Below, in pieces: positions 46,238-57,960 of a DNA stretch of 64,000 nucleotides (position 1 is its first letter; every line of letters begins with the position of its first letter). A program made the translations under genes and the position numbers. The notes beneath the pieces were generated by a model. The model was not told where the DNA came from. It was given only the letters and a program-made list of their open reading frames with translations, and did no database searches. This DNA comes from Gautieria morchelliformis (taxonomy: Eukaryota > Basidiomycota > Agaricomycetes > Gomphales > Gomphaceae): contig WHVA01000169.1 of the NCBI GenBank assembly GCA_015179125.1, forward strand, positions 1 to 64,000, given 5' to 3'.

Positions 46238-46520
46238 ACTTCCCACAGTGACTTATTTTAGTTCCCCTCTACAAACCAAGCATGTTGTCACTATCATCGC
46301 GTGTATCAACGCATGTCAGTAAAATAATGTAAGGATCATGTTAGATTGTATTATGATTGCCACGCCGGAGTTATTTACGCGATCCATGAGATGGCAACGA
46401 AAGTCCTGTTGACATGAATGGCAGAAACCATACTGTATTGCATAATAGCCGTATCGAGACCAATGACACTCGAATACGAACCTACTGCACTGCACACGTA
46501 CAGCTTACTTTGCGTGCAGA

Positions 46521-47505
46521 TCATACGTGGAGCGTAAAACACAGCACCAGAACCCCGATGCCAAGAAGGCCACTGCGCGGCATTATAATTGAAAGTTTAG
46601 ATGCCGAATTAGGAACGAAAGATGCAGAGGGAATAAAATTACTGCAGAAGCAACAATCAGCCAGGATGACAATGATCACAGAAGCGCGTGAAACAACTGA
46701 TACCTGGTGGCTCCAAATTGTGAAGCTAACGTCTGTGTGGTGGGTATGGTTGGCGTCGTTGATGTAGTCGGGAAGGTCGGGAAGGGCTCGCTTGGTATGG
46801 TTGCTATGGATACGAAGCTCGACGAGAGACTCGGCAAGGTACTCGAGAAAGTCAAGGAGCTAGTGCTCGAAGTCGTTTGGAAGGTGGTGAAGGAAGTAGT
46901 CGACGTTGCGGCTTGGAAAGACGTGGAAGTCTCAAAAGTAAACGTGTCAATCGATGTCCCGCCAGGCCCTTCCACACATGACTCTCCATTCGGACAGCAC
47001 CCGTTCTGGTCGCAATATGTCCTGTTGAAGCGTGAGTAGCCCTGCATAAATTCTACATAATCAGCTTCAAACATACCCCGCCGGACAGCAAGCATCTGAA
47101 GTGAGACACATGTGCCATGAATATGTCAGAAAACACTCGGAACTGAACTGGGACAAATTTTTACCTCCACATAGCGACTCAGATAGGAGACAGCAGGCAT
47201 CCCCCTGGCTGGTACATTGGCTGCCTGAAAAACAACAGGCTGGACGTCCAACTAAGCTGGCATGAAGCAAGGGTATCACTCGTGGACGTACTCTGTGAAC
47301 AGCAGTGACCGTCCAAAGGACAACAGAAACCGGTATTTTGACAGGTGCCCAATGAGCCGCATGTGGACTGACGGCCGAGTAATCCAGCCAGGGTTTTGCC
47401 CTCGCTTACCCGGAGAGGCTCCGTGCCAGGACGACGGATGGGGGGCGAGCTTTGGAGAGCAGTCACCACTATCGGTAAGAGCAGGAACGCCAGCATGTGC
47501 TTCAT
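46521..47505 (-). CDS. Secreted Cys-rich protein, probably GPI-anchored (copy C)
   Basis: Five exons: 47505-47292, 47239-47165, 47095-47077, 47021-46704, 46641-46521, giving 248 aa. Introns are 52, 69, 55 and 62 bp, all GT-AG. Signal peptide MKHMLAFLLLPIVVTALQ. Cys-rich region: STCGSLGTCQNTGFCCP, TCCFSGSQCTSQGDACC, GDACCPAGTYCDQNGCC, PNGESC. The Ser/Thr stalk is the longest of the three copies (about 80 residues with runs of TSSTSS and PTTSTTPT). Tail MPRSGLLGIGVLVLCFTLHV. Its neighbour at 48939 is transcribed the same way. Confidence 0.75.
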
Positions 47506-48938
47506 AACTTCCACTTGTGCTGAGTCTGCCCTCGGGAAGCGCTTCCAAGTCTGCAGGTGCTTTTATGTTGCACGGAATGGCGCCCATAATGGAGTACTGC
47601 ATCAACTCATTGTTTCACTTATCTATATGAGGCAAAGTCAAAGTGGTCCCTCACAGCAATACAACCATACATGGCGAGCATACGATCACGCTCGCGCGAA
47701 ACGTCACAGTTTGAAACTCAGCTAGTACCTGAACTACCCATTTTTAAAGGAAAGATCCCATGCTTTAGGCAGTGCTTCAGTACTGTTCCCAAGCGGAGAA
47801 ATATCGATCCAATATCGTCTTTCTGCGTGGACACGAAAACACCTGTTAGTCAGCCTGAGCTAAGGCGCTTGGGACGAAGCCGAGTCCGTACTCTGACTAG
47901 CCACCTCCCAACCGTACACTTCCCGCTGGTAGGTCATGAGTTCCATAGCGGCCTCTGTGCGGATGGCTAAAGGCACCGTTCACTCCCACTAGTCGTTCAG
48001 AAGCAGTGGCTGCTAAAAGGACCCGAAGGGCGAGCAGGTAGCCCCATCATATGATCGAGCGGAGTCGTGAGAAGCTGCCTGTCGTCTGTGCCAAACGTCC
48101 TGTCAGTGCGGTCATGTGGAAGAGCTTTCGTCGGCCCGAATAAAACCGCTACACACCCGTCTCCCCTAGCAACCCTCTTCCCTACCAGAAGCCCAATCTT
48201 CGGACACGGTTGTCCGCGGTAGGTGCAAAGGTTGTGCTCAGCGGCGCTCTGTTGGACGCAGCAACCCGGGGCTTTGCTCGCAGGGTAGCGTAGCTAAATA
48301 TTGGAGAGCCTCGGCAGCCATAGCGCTTTACTTACAGCGTACAGGACGTCAGGGAACTTACTGAAATTTGAAGCTTAGGGTCTAAGGTCTTCGCATGCGC
48401 CAAGCTACATAGCAACAGAAAAGTGATTATCTTCGGCCTCGGGTTTTGGTCGTCCGAGCTTAAGCAAAGAGCTTGGTCCGAGCCATATAACTATGGCCAT
48501 CAGACGGGCGAGTCATAACTCTGAACCACGGGAAGTTACACACTTTCATACACTCGCTCACATATTGCATCACGCTGGACCAGGAGGGCGTATGCTTACT
48601 TTGCAATTGTAGAAGTTACTTAGCTGCTCAATCAGATATAATCGCATTGCCAGCGATATCCTTGCTGTACAGTATTTGTGAGAACAGTCTGAACAAGACA
48701 CCAAGACAGCATCAGGGACATCGCTATCATAGTTGTAGTTGAGCTGCCCTGAGGTCTTGTGTATGGAAACCAAACGATGTTACTTCTCCTCATTAACCGA
48801 CTATGCGTGCGCGCAGTCTCGCAGTACATTAGACGCAAGTATTGTAGCATCTACGCGTTTATATAAATCGGCGGTTGTAACAGTATTTTTGCCCAGAACA
48901 TCACTCACCACCAGTCCATGCCACGACTTCTTCGGCGA
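47506..48938. other. Intergenic DNA of copy C
   Basis: Upstream DNA of the Cys-rich gene and 3' flank of Vps3844; the same block is in copies A and (partly) B. No conserved frame. Confidence 0.45.
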
Positions 48939-50252
48939 TCACTCGTGCTTCGAAGCCCCACCAGCGCCGCTGGTCAACGTCCCGGGTAGCTCCTGGTCGC
49001 CCACTGTATACAGCAGTGCAATGGAGCCCACGGACACCAATATCAGGAAGATGACCGTGCCAAGGATAAGCGTAAACTCCCTGTGAATAATATTATATCA
49101 GTCCTGTTACGGCGAAATAAAACAGCAATACAGGATGTAGTGGCCAATGAAGGATAATGACACTCACTGGCTAATATCCTTTTTTTGACACATGCTGCCC
49201 GCCCACGATATATTCTTACCACCCTCTTCGAAAGGCGCTTTCCCACACTCACAAACAAAGCAGGTCCGGCCAGCCCTCGTAGCCGCAACACAGTCTCCCC
49301 GGGAGGAGCACGATGCAGTGGCGTTGCGACATGCATCCGCAGTAGAGAAGCACGTCGAGGTGGAAAATACAGGCGCAGTGTCAGGGATCTTCTTTACAGG
49401 AGGCAAGGGTGACTGTGGAGGTTGCGGCAGCTGACGTGCGCTCAGATGAGAGGGGGAAATGACGGCAATGGATAGTCCTTTGGCCGCGGCCTGTAATCCA
49501 CCACCATAATGAAGAGAGAAGCAAGCTCATACAGACTGTTAACTCACCGACTGAAGTGTAGCCTTCACAGCAGCGGTGGCTGTCATATACTGCTCGCTTT
49601 CCTGGCCCCACGCCTCTTCAATATCCTTTAACCCGGTCACCTCGAACGCACCAAAACGCTCTGCAACGCCCTCTCCAGGTGACTCCTCCACAAACGCCAC
49701 CAGGTTATTAAGACTCGTCAAGAAATTTTCCAACGCTTTTGACGCGGAGGTCGAAGATTCAGAACTTAATGCGAATATATCAAGAAGCCTTGACGGGGGA
49801 TATTGTGAGGACTTAGTACTTGCGCGAGTAACGACTGAACTATAGACTTGGCGTGAGAGTTGAGAGTAATACTCCAGTAGGGATGATGGTGAGTTAATGT
49901 TGGCAGATAGTATGGAAGGTTGGAAAGCCTGGGGTATGACATCTACGTCATGGTCAGACGTGCGAGCGATAAGAATCATGGTTGGCATACCATCAGGTCG
50001 TCGTGAATCCACAGATACTAGCAGCGCATCCCGTTGGCCTTCGCCGACAAATGTTCTCGCACCTCCTAACACTATCTCCCCAGTCGACGCTCCGAGAGGA
50101 AGAGACTCATACGCCTCCAAGCCAAGATGGTGTGCGAGGAGCGCCGGACTTGCCGATTGGACTGGCGAACGAGGAGGCGGGTGAAGATAGACTTGAGTTG
50201 AGACACAGAGTGCAGGGAGGGATGCAAGGGAAAGGATGGCAAGAGGGTGCAT
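48939..50252 (-). CDS. Vps3844/DUF3844 family membrane protein
   Basis: Three exons: 50252-49548, 49490-49168, 49080-48939, 389 aa; introns 57 and 87 bp, GT-AG, frame closes. N-terminal signal peptide MHPLAILSLASLPALCVST, then a luminal domain (about 20-235). Exon 2 holds an EGF-like Cys-rich module: CFSTADACRNATASCSSRGD, CVAATRAGRTCFVCECGK, then WAGSMCQKKDIS. Exon 3 gives one membrane helix (LILGTVIFLILVSVGSIALL) and a short cytoplasmic tail. The family is predicted to work in the secretory or vacuolar pathway; direct functional knowledge is thin. It diverges from the SDR gene across a 318-bp region. The complete exon structure marks it as the intact version of the fragment at 12461-13410. 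Confidence 0.88.
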
Positions 50253-50570
50253 CGGGGTGAGTCTCGCAGACCACAGCCATAAACAAGGGCAAACATGTCG
50301 GCTACTTCGCAGGCTTCAGACGGATATTGTACTGCTACAGAAACGTATATGTAAGTATCTACTCCTTGTCGCGCATCACGCCGACAGCAGCCGGGGGTCG
50401 TCGCTGTCATCGCGCAAAACGTAGGCAAGGCTCCCTACCCTTGTGAACATGACTTAGGCGCTGGCGATTAATCCTTACTCGGCGTTACTAAGTGGGGCTC
50501 CTGGGGACACGTCGTTATCATCACATCCCAGACATAAATAGCCGGCTGTTGCAGCGGCAGTTATAAGGCA
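50253..50570. promoter_or_regulatory. Divergent intergenic region, Vps3844 and SDR
   Basis: 318 bp between two start codons facing away from each other. A TATAAATAG-like element lies near 50534. Only the 83 bp next to the SDR gene are in the inverted repeat, so the left SDR copy lost most of this region. Confidence 0.5.
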
Positions 50571-51763
50571 ATGTCTCCAAGTTCTTCTCATAAAGTTTGG
50601 TTGATTACAGGTTTGTGTGATAGGTCCACCTCCAGAGATTCATCCGTTCATTCAGGCTAACGGCCAGGCACCTCCTCGGGTCTGGGGCGGGAACTTGCCC
50701 TCGCTGTTCTTTCTCGAGGAGACAACGTTATTGCTACAGCTCGCTCGGTGGAAACGCTCGAAGCCCTTCAGGCATCCCACCCTGATCAGTGTAGCGTCCT
50801 CCAACTGGACGTCACGGACACGGTCGATAGTTTATCTGCTAAAGCAAAGGCGGCTGTTGCGGTGTGGGGTAGAGTCGATGTCCTTGTAAACAATGCCGGA
50901 CATGGTTTAATGGGTACCGTTGAAGAAGCAGGGTGAGTCAACGTCTCATAACCTGGTGCCACACCGACGCCAATAGCCTAACCTATATAAATAAAAGGGC
51001 AGAAGGGTTCATGGATATATATAAGACCAACATATATGGTGTCGTCAATGTCACAAACGCATTCTTACCTTACATGCGCGACCGTCGAAGCGGTACTGTT
51101 GTCATAGTCGGCAGTCGCTCTGGTTGGTACACACACTACCCAGTATGTTTACACTTCGATGCAAACAGAGACTGACTCCTGCACGCAGACTTTCTGTCAG
51201 TGATCTTAATATTTTTTCTTGGGTATCTGAATCAATGATCTATTATACGCACTCAACCATATCAGCACCATATAACAGCTCGAAGGCTGCCATCCATGGT
51301 AACCTGTTTTCCTGCCAGTTAACAATGTGCTCATCTCCAGGTAGCTATAGCAGACGCACTAACATTGGAACTGCGCCCTCAGGGCATTCGCGTACTTAAC
51401 GTCATTCCCGGAGGACTTCGAACCCTAGCTATCAGCAACTGTCGTAGCATCAGCAACACATCCCTTGCGCTGCCTGCACCAGACGTCGCGACCGGGGAAG
51501 TCCCCGAATATGCGAAGCTACGTGCTGTCGCAAATGAAGCCTTCCAGATAACCAATGGTGCCGAAAACGGCGACCCCAAGAAGGCAGCAAATGCGATCGT
51601 AGATGTCGTGCGTGCAGAAGGAGTCGCTGAAGGACGGTCATTACCAGATACACTATTTTTGGGAAGCGATGTGCTGCGGGATGTGCGTGCGAAGTGTCGT
51701 GCCGTCTTGGAGACCTTGGACGAATGGGAGGACGTCGCGATCAGCATTGACGTGGATCAATAG
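50571..51763 (+). CDS. Short-chain dehydrogenase/reductase
   Basis: Exons 50571-50610, 50668-50932, 50998-51122, 51266-51298, 51345-51763 give 293 aa. Start MSPSSSHKVWLITGTSSGLG, the TGxxxGxG coenzyme site of classical SDRs; RGDNVIATAR; LDVTD; VDVLVNNAGHG (NNAG); MDIYKTNIYGVVNVT; active-site YNSSK; then ALTLELRPQGIRVLNVIPGG. It would oxidise or reduce an alcohol/carbonyl with NAD(P)(H); substrate unknown. The third junction is uncertain: the better donor GTATGT at 51143 puts YNSSK out of frame, while GTTGGT at 51123 keeps the frame but drops seven residues. The same sequence is in the dead left copy, so this is old or real. Confidence 0.8.
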
Positions 51764-52085
51764 TCGCAGCGCATGCGGGGTCGAGTGAAGATGTGCAATG
51801 TAATAGGCTGTAACTCAATTCAATTCTTCTGAGTCAGTAATGTCACCTGGACTATCTTCAACGCGTACGCATGACAGTCGATGCAAGTAACTTCCTCTGA
51901 TATACACGATGAGCTTCTGGATGTTCCGGACGAAACCATGGGCCCCAGCAACCAAATGAGAAGGTAATGGATGTTAAAAGATTATTTTATGTAAAGGCTA
52001 TAAATATCGCCACCCCTTCTTTAATACATACGACAGCATGTCTGCGATAGACAAACTATCACAAAAAGGAATATCTATATATTTA
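51764..52085. other. Converging 3' flanks
   Basis: Between the SDR gene and 7TM unit 4; inverted copy of 39724-40035. No gene. Confidence 0.5.
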
Positions 52086-53528
52086 TTAATGAATATCCTG
52101 CATATCTGGCCATGATTCTGGTGCTGTCCGTGATTGTGGTAGGGCCACATCGTCGTGAATGGCAAGGAATTCCGTATCAAGAGCCCAATTTGAACCAGTG
52201 GTGCAAGCCTGTGGTGCACCGAAATGAATGCAAGGAAACCAAACTCGCAACACGTCCTAGACCCAATCAATAAATCATTTCAGCCTCAGGACATCAATGG
52301 GAAGGGACTTACACGCTGTATACCAAGTAACAGGAAGGCGAGGATAGGATCTTGGCAAGGGGCATAGGTCAATGGTATGCGAAAGAGATTGGAAAGCCTA
52401 TGTGACACTCACAGAGCGACTCTCCCATATGAGTTGCATCTAGCATGATCAAAGTCACATTCGAATGTGGGTTCCTATCATACAGGACAATCGACGCCAT
52501 CACGATGCTTAGACACATGTCACTGTGCAGTCAGTCTTGTTCTTTGATATATCCGAAGAGAAACATACACGGCAAAGAGGAGTCGAAACAAACAGAAAAC
52601 AGAGAGGCGCGTCAGCAGAGAGATCGTCATGGGGCTAACCATATTGACTCGTCGAAAAATACGACGATAGCTACAAAACGCAACCACCAAGAGGACTGAA
52701 AAAACATTAATGACAGTCTAACACGAAACGGAAAGAGGAAAAACTGACTATCCCAAAGGCACGTCAGAATGACCAGAGAGAGCTCTAAGTAGTTCATGGC
52801 GCTTGTGCCGCGTTGTTGGCTGATGTCAAAAAGTAGGCACTGGCATCAACGGGACTGTCAGCGAGGGCGCCCAAAATAAAGGTCCCATTACGCACAACGG
52901 GGACCATTCCCATAAAGTACGGCGTGATTAGAAGCTTTTGTACTAATTCAATCGACCTCAATCTTAATAGACGTATGATAACTCACAGTGAAGGTCCGTG
53001 GCTTTGTTGTCCATGCATTTACACAACTGGAAGCAGCTCTGATTTCAAACCACAGCTGGATAAGACATTAGCGGGACACTTTCATCTACAGGTGACGCAT
53101 ACATGGATGACAAGGTTAAGGGTGGCCGTCAGGGCGCTATAATTCAATATTCGCATCAGGAGGATGACGACGCGGAGCACGGAAGTGGCGCTATTGATCA
53201 ACTCGATGCTCACATCAACCTCACAGAATTGAGGACAGTATTGGATATAATGTCCACACCAGGGGTTTGTTCGGTTTGAGTGAAAGCCAACGCCACCACA
53301 TCCCTTTTCCCCAGTCGCCTCAGTAGTTGTCGATCGAGAGGTCACTTGAAGCACGCACGCGAAGATCGTGACTGACGTATAGAGGATGTATGTGCACACG
53401 AAATTAAAGAAAACAGTATGGCGGTGCATGTTCTCAGAAAGAACGACGGTGAATAGCAAGGCAGACAGAGATACAAAGCCCAGGAGGTGCAGCATAAACA
53501 TAACGGCGCGTTGAACTGGAAGCGGCAT
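52086..53528 (-). CDS. 7TM receptor-like membrane protein, unit 4
   Basis: Mirror copy of unit 3 without the hAT. Exon 1 from 53528 reads MPLPVQRAVMFMLHLLGFVS, then RHTVFFNFVCTYILYTSV. Exon 2 has GFHSNRTNPWCGHYIQY and a third helix ILLMRILNYSALTATLNLVI. Later exons carry LLITPYFMGMVPVVRN and the tail VWFPCIHFGAPQACTTG, ending at TAA 52088-52086. The middle splice sites are not all resolved, so it may or may not be intact. Confidence 0.5.
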
Positions 53529-54095
53529 AGTAGTAAGTCGACGTCGGGACGAGGTTCATGTTCGACTCTCCAGCATTGTTGTTTAAATCCAGTACCGTAG
53601 TAGTGATGATAGATGATCACTACCAATAAGCTGTGCACGGGAAGGTTATGTAATAACCTAGCTTTCGTGATGACCGCTCTCCCGGCGCCGTTACTGTGGG
53701 AAACGAGACATCGAATTCCTCACAGCTTAGAGCAGGAATAAAGCAAAGTTACGGCACGGGGAAATATGGCCATCCAAATCTCGACGATCATGTGACTTCA
53801 GAATTCTCCGCCGTAGTGGACAGAGTAATGCATAGATTTGACCTAGAATGAGCTCAGTTGCAGCTTGATAGCGATTCCATATACTAGACCTCTTCGTCGG
53901 AAAGCGTTATCGAGTGCCTTAATATTGTCAAGCAGGCGTGATATTGCGCCCGGCGAAGATGGGAAAGACGGATGGGCAGCGTTGTAGGCAGTAGGCAATG
54001 GAATCGCAACCGTGACCAATGTTAGGAATTCTTAGCATAACCACGGCGTGTCTGCGACAGGCAAAGTAACACGAAAAGGAATATCCATGTATGTA

Positions 54096-55531
54096 TTAAT
54101 GGATATCCTGCATATTTGGCAATGATTCTGTTGGAGCCACATCTTCGTGGATGGCAAGCCTGACTTCCTTATCCAGAGCCCAGTTTGACCCAGTGGTGCA
54201 AGCCTGTGGTGCACGGAAATGAAGACAAGGAAACCACACTCGCAATATGTCCTAGACCCAATCAAAATCTTTTCAGCGTCAGGGCAGTAATCGGAGAGGA
54301 TTTACACGCTGTAGACCAAGTAACAGGAAGGCGAGGATAGGGTCTTGACCAAGGGTATATATGGGTCAATGGTGTGCGAAAGACATTGGAAAGCTTGCGT
54401 GACACTCACAAAGCGACTCTCCAATGTTAGTTATATATTCCATGATCAAAGTCGCATTCGAATTTGGGTTCCTATCAAGCAGGGCAATCGCTGTCATGAA
54501 GATGCTTAGAGAAATATCACTGTGCAGTCAGTCTTATTCTTTGAGATATCCGAAGAGAAACATACACGGCAAAGAGGAATCGAAACAAACAGAAAACAGA
54601 GAGGCGCGTCAGCAGAGAGATTGTCATGATGTTAACCATATTGACTCGTCGAAAAATACGACGGTAGCTACAAAAGGTGACCACCAAGAGGACTGAAAAA
54701 ACATTAATGACAGTCTAACACGAAACGGAAAGAGGAAAAAACTGACTATCCCAAAGGCAAGTCAGAATGACCAGCGAGAGCTCCAAGTAGTTCATGGCGT
54801 TTGCGCTGGGTGTTTGGTTGATGTCAAAAAGTAGGCACTGACATCAACGGGACAGTCAGCAAGGGCGCCCAAAATAAAGCTCCGAGTACGCACAAGTGGG
54901 ATTATGCCCATAAAATAAGGCGTGATTAAAAGCTTTTGTCGCAATTCAATCGGACATCATTTCTTAATAGACGTGTGATAACTCACCGTGAAGGTCCGTA
55001 GCTTTGTTGTCCATGCATTTACACAAATGAAAGCAGCTCTGATTTCAAACCACAGCTGGATAAGACATTAGCGGGACACTTTTATCTACAGATGACACAT
55101 ACATGGATGACAAGGTTAAGGGTAGCCGTCAGGATGCTGTAATTCAATATTACCATCAGGAGGATGACGACGCTGAGCATGGACGTGGCATTATTGATTA
55201 ACTCGATGCTCACATCAACCTCACAGAATTGAGGAGAGTATTGAGTATCACTTTCACACCCAATGTTTGTTCGGTTTGAGTGAAAGCCATGTACTCCACC
55301 ACATCCCTGTTCCCCAGTCGCCTCAGTAGTTGTCTATCGAGAGGTCACTTGAAGCACGCACGAGAAGATCATGACTGACGTATACAGGATGTACGTCCAG
55401 ACGAAATTAAAGAAAACAATATGGCGGTGCATATTCTCAGAAAGAACGACGGTGAATAGCAAGGCAGACAGAGATACAAAGCCCAGCAGTTGCAACACAA
55501 ACGTAAGGGTGTTAATGCCTTGAAGCGGCAT
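54096..55531 (-). CDS. 7TM receptor-like membrane protein, unit 5
   Basis: Mirror copy of unit 2. Exon 1 from 55531: MPLQGINTLTFVLQLLGFVS, RHIVFFNFVWTYILYTSVMI. The same later exons are recognisable, with the end near 54096. Exon 1 is closer to unit 1 than to unit 2 (TFVLQLL for MFMLRLL), which suggests exchange between units. Intactness not proven. Confidence 0.5.
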
Positions 55532-55654
55532 AGTAGTGAGTCGACGTCGGAACGTGGTTCATGTTCGACTTTCCAGCATTGTTGTTTAAACCCAGTGCCG
55601 TAGTAGTGATGATAGATGATCACTACCAGTAAGATGATCACTACCAGTAAGCTG

Positions 55655-55776
55655 TTAGGGCACAGGCCGCAGTTTATAACGTTGTGTTAGTCACACGGTT
55701 TATGGAATGGACAAGGGACACCTTGTTCAGGGTCTATGACAATGAGTCACGTGGGTCCTTGTTCGCATTTTCCACC
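55655..55776. other. Unique DNA between palindrome and TIR element
   Basis: No gene; contains AGTCACGTGGG. Confidence 0.4.
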
Positions 55777-56001
55777 GCCCATGTACGGTGTACCTAACGC
55801 GCCAGGTTGAAAAACGCGATTTTTGAACTTTTCGACTTCCGCTATAGCGCCGGGCTCAGTTTCCCTACACATACTAATGCATAGTTATAGTCAGGCATAC
55901 TCACGGTCTGTCCTCTATTCTTTTAGGTTAAAGTTTATCTCTTATTCCCATCTTGAGGCTCTGATGACGTGCCACTCTACCACCCTCGACCCCACGCATA
56001 C

Positions 56002-56064
56002 AGGTGCCGTGAGTATACAGCGAACAATAGGAGGCGTATTGTTCGCTGTATACTCACGGCACCT
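56002..56064. repeat. Perfect 28-bp hairpin, 7-base loop
   Basis: AGGTGCCGTGAGTATACAGC.. (56002-56029) is exactly complementary to 56037-56064. It begins about where the left terminal repeat ends. Confidence 0.95.
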
Positions 56065-57340
56065 CTGTGAGCTCAACGCAGTGCTGAAAGAATTAGGCGG
56101 TAGCAGGGCAGTACTAGGTCTAAGTCAATATACGATCCATCTTTTGTTCTGGTACGTGACTCGTTCTTCGGGTGTTCTGTGTACTTCTGCGTCAGTCCAA
56201 CCTCCTTGTCAATAACCTGCGCTGTCGCGCCAACGACCCCGTGGAGGTAGTGGATTATTATTTCAAAAGGATTTCTTTATCAAACAAGGTCTCCCTGCTG
56301 GGACTTACCGTCGTGAGCACCGTTCTTGGGCTCTATCCAGACAACTTGCTGATATCACATCTAGCCTACTGTCTAGCTTACTGGGTTCTCCTTCCACTGG
56401 CGCATCAGGCACCATATTCGGCATGGTACAAGTCCTGTCAAGATGGCAGTGTTGAACGTTACTTAATGCTTATAGCCCTCAAAGTCTACTGCCAGTTAAC
56501 TTGACCCCAGGTGGAAACGCCACGACAGGTAGCTGCGGTCATCTAGCTGGGAACGGTACCGATATTAGTGGGATCAATATCCCAACAAATGGCATCCATC
56601 CAAATGGGAGCGGCCAAGCAGTTTCCAAAATTCAGAAAGCTGCGAAGTATTCGCGGGACGGTACCTTCCAGACAGGTGGCCAATATACCTGTAGGTATAT
56701 TGGCTCTCAATTTCTTCTTTATTAGACTAAGATTTGTTGTGAATAGACCCTGCATCGACGCCGATGGCCTACTGTGGCCCCATTATGTCGGCTCTGCTGG
56801 CATCGCGATCACTTGTTTACCTGAATAAGCTCGCTGCGATGATGTTTTATGAAATATCCAAACGACTATGGATTTCCTCTCAGCACAGTCTTCCTAGCAT
56901 AAAAGACATGGCTCAGTGTGGCAACAAAACATCCCCTTCGAAGACCTACATTTATCCTAACTGCTCATTTAGTATCACGCAATGTATCTCCCACGAGTCG
57001 CATCTCTTCAAAGCATCGTCAGCATCTCCTTGTTATTTAACTTGCTCCCCGGAGGTGCGCTGGCTCCGTCTTTGCGTAAGTGGTCAACTATCAACTATTT
57101 CAAATGTGATTTTTGACGTTTTATAATTGTCTCATACTAGCCCGTACTTCGACAACGGGCAGCGATGTCCCAAATGGAGGCAACCTAACCACGGGAAGCA
57201 GCAATGCGACGGGTATTATGGTTCCTGCAGGTAGAAATAGGCCTTGTAATTCACTATATCAATTTAAAATGTATATTCTACTTTAAACTGAACAGAAATC
57301 AACCTAAAATGAATTATCAATCTATATCATGGTATCAAGC
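56065..57340 (+). other. Unidentified part of the Pack-type element
   Basis: A 75-105 codon open stretch at 56190-56504 has hydrophobic runs. Asn/Gly/Thr-rich bits (GGNATTGS near 56510, GGNLTTGSSNATG near 57180) flank it, and near 56670-56705 is the palindrome CCAATATACCTGTAGG.. Possibly further captured exons; not recognised. Confidence 0.35.
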
Positions 57341-57960
57341 TTAGCGACTTGGGACCGTCAACCACCGTGGCAATCCAGCTGTCAGCAAATGTAAAGGCTG
57401 ACATTATAGATGTAACACTGAAGGTAATGAGTTTATAAACTGAAACATACCATAAATCTGAACCTCCTTGTCAGTGGAATCCACTTGGAAAAGCTTGCCG
57501 ATGTCAGTGGCAATGATGAAAGACCGACGACTCCACATGGAGCACATCAGAAACTGGTATTTCAACCGAAACTTGACTACGCACCTTAGCACCACCTTTG
57601 GCTCCTGGAAGGCGATGAAGAGCCTGTTATCAAGGACTGGGTTAATCGATCGTGGACGGTGTGGAGGGTTAAAGAGGGAATAGGCTCTGCAGGAGAGTTT
57701 GTAAGTGGATTGGGTCGACCAACGTCAATGCACTGCAATAACAAGAGAGTAATGTGGATTGGCTTTCGCGCACAACTTGACTTGACTTGTGAAAGTCACT
57801 GAACAGGAAAAACAATGTGAGCGTGGAGTTGTGCCTTTTGGTTCCCACCCGCTTGCCCTCCAATCTCGAAGAGTCTTTGAAAGAGTGCTGCATGTGAAAG
57901 CTGGGACTGATGTGCAGTCATTGCTAACGGTGGACAGAATTACGCGCCTCAATCATCCAA
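57340..57960 (-). pseudogene. Unidentified captured gene fragment
   Basis: The best stretch (57595-57404) reads VLRCVVKFRLKYQFLMC, FIIATDIGKLFQVDSTDKEV and MFQFINSLPSV, then after a frame change SIMSAFTFADSWIATVVDGP. It looks like real protein-coding sequence with intron or frameshift breaks, but I do not recognise the family. Confidence 0.4.

Larger units (their letters stand above)
46258..49507. repeat. Segmental duplication, copy C (probable source)
   Basis: Collinear with copy A from 9935 to 13425 and with copy B from 24828 to 27104. Here the block runs on without a break into exon 1 of Vps3844 and the divergent SDR gene, so C is the best candidate for the original locus. Confidence 0.8.
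50488..55654. repeat. Right arm of large inverted repeat
   Basis: Inverted copy of 34612-41330 without the hAT. Contains the SDR gene and 7TM units 4 and 5. Ends in a short GATCACTACCAGTAA doubling at 55618-55650. Confidence 0.9.

Noticed and set aside
47179-47514. Apparent 10-bp frameshift in copy C of the Cys-rich gene
   Set aside because: The length change falls in intron 1, which starts at GTACGT; the protein is unaffected.
49895-50430. Plus-strand open frames opposite Vps3844
   Set aside because: Shadows of exon 1, which has a clear family and splice structure on the other strand.
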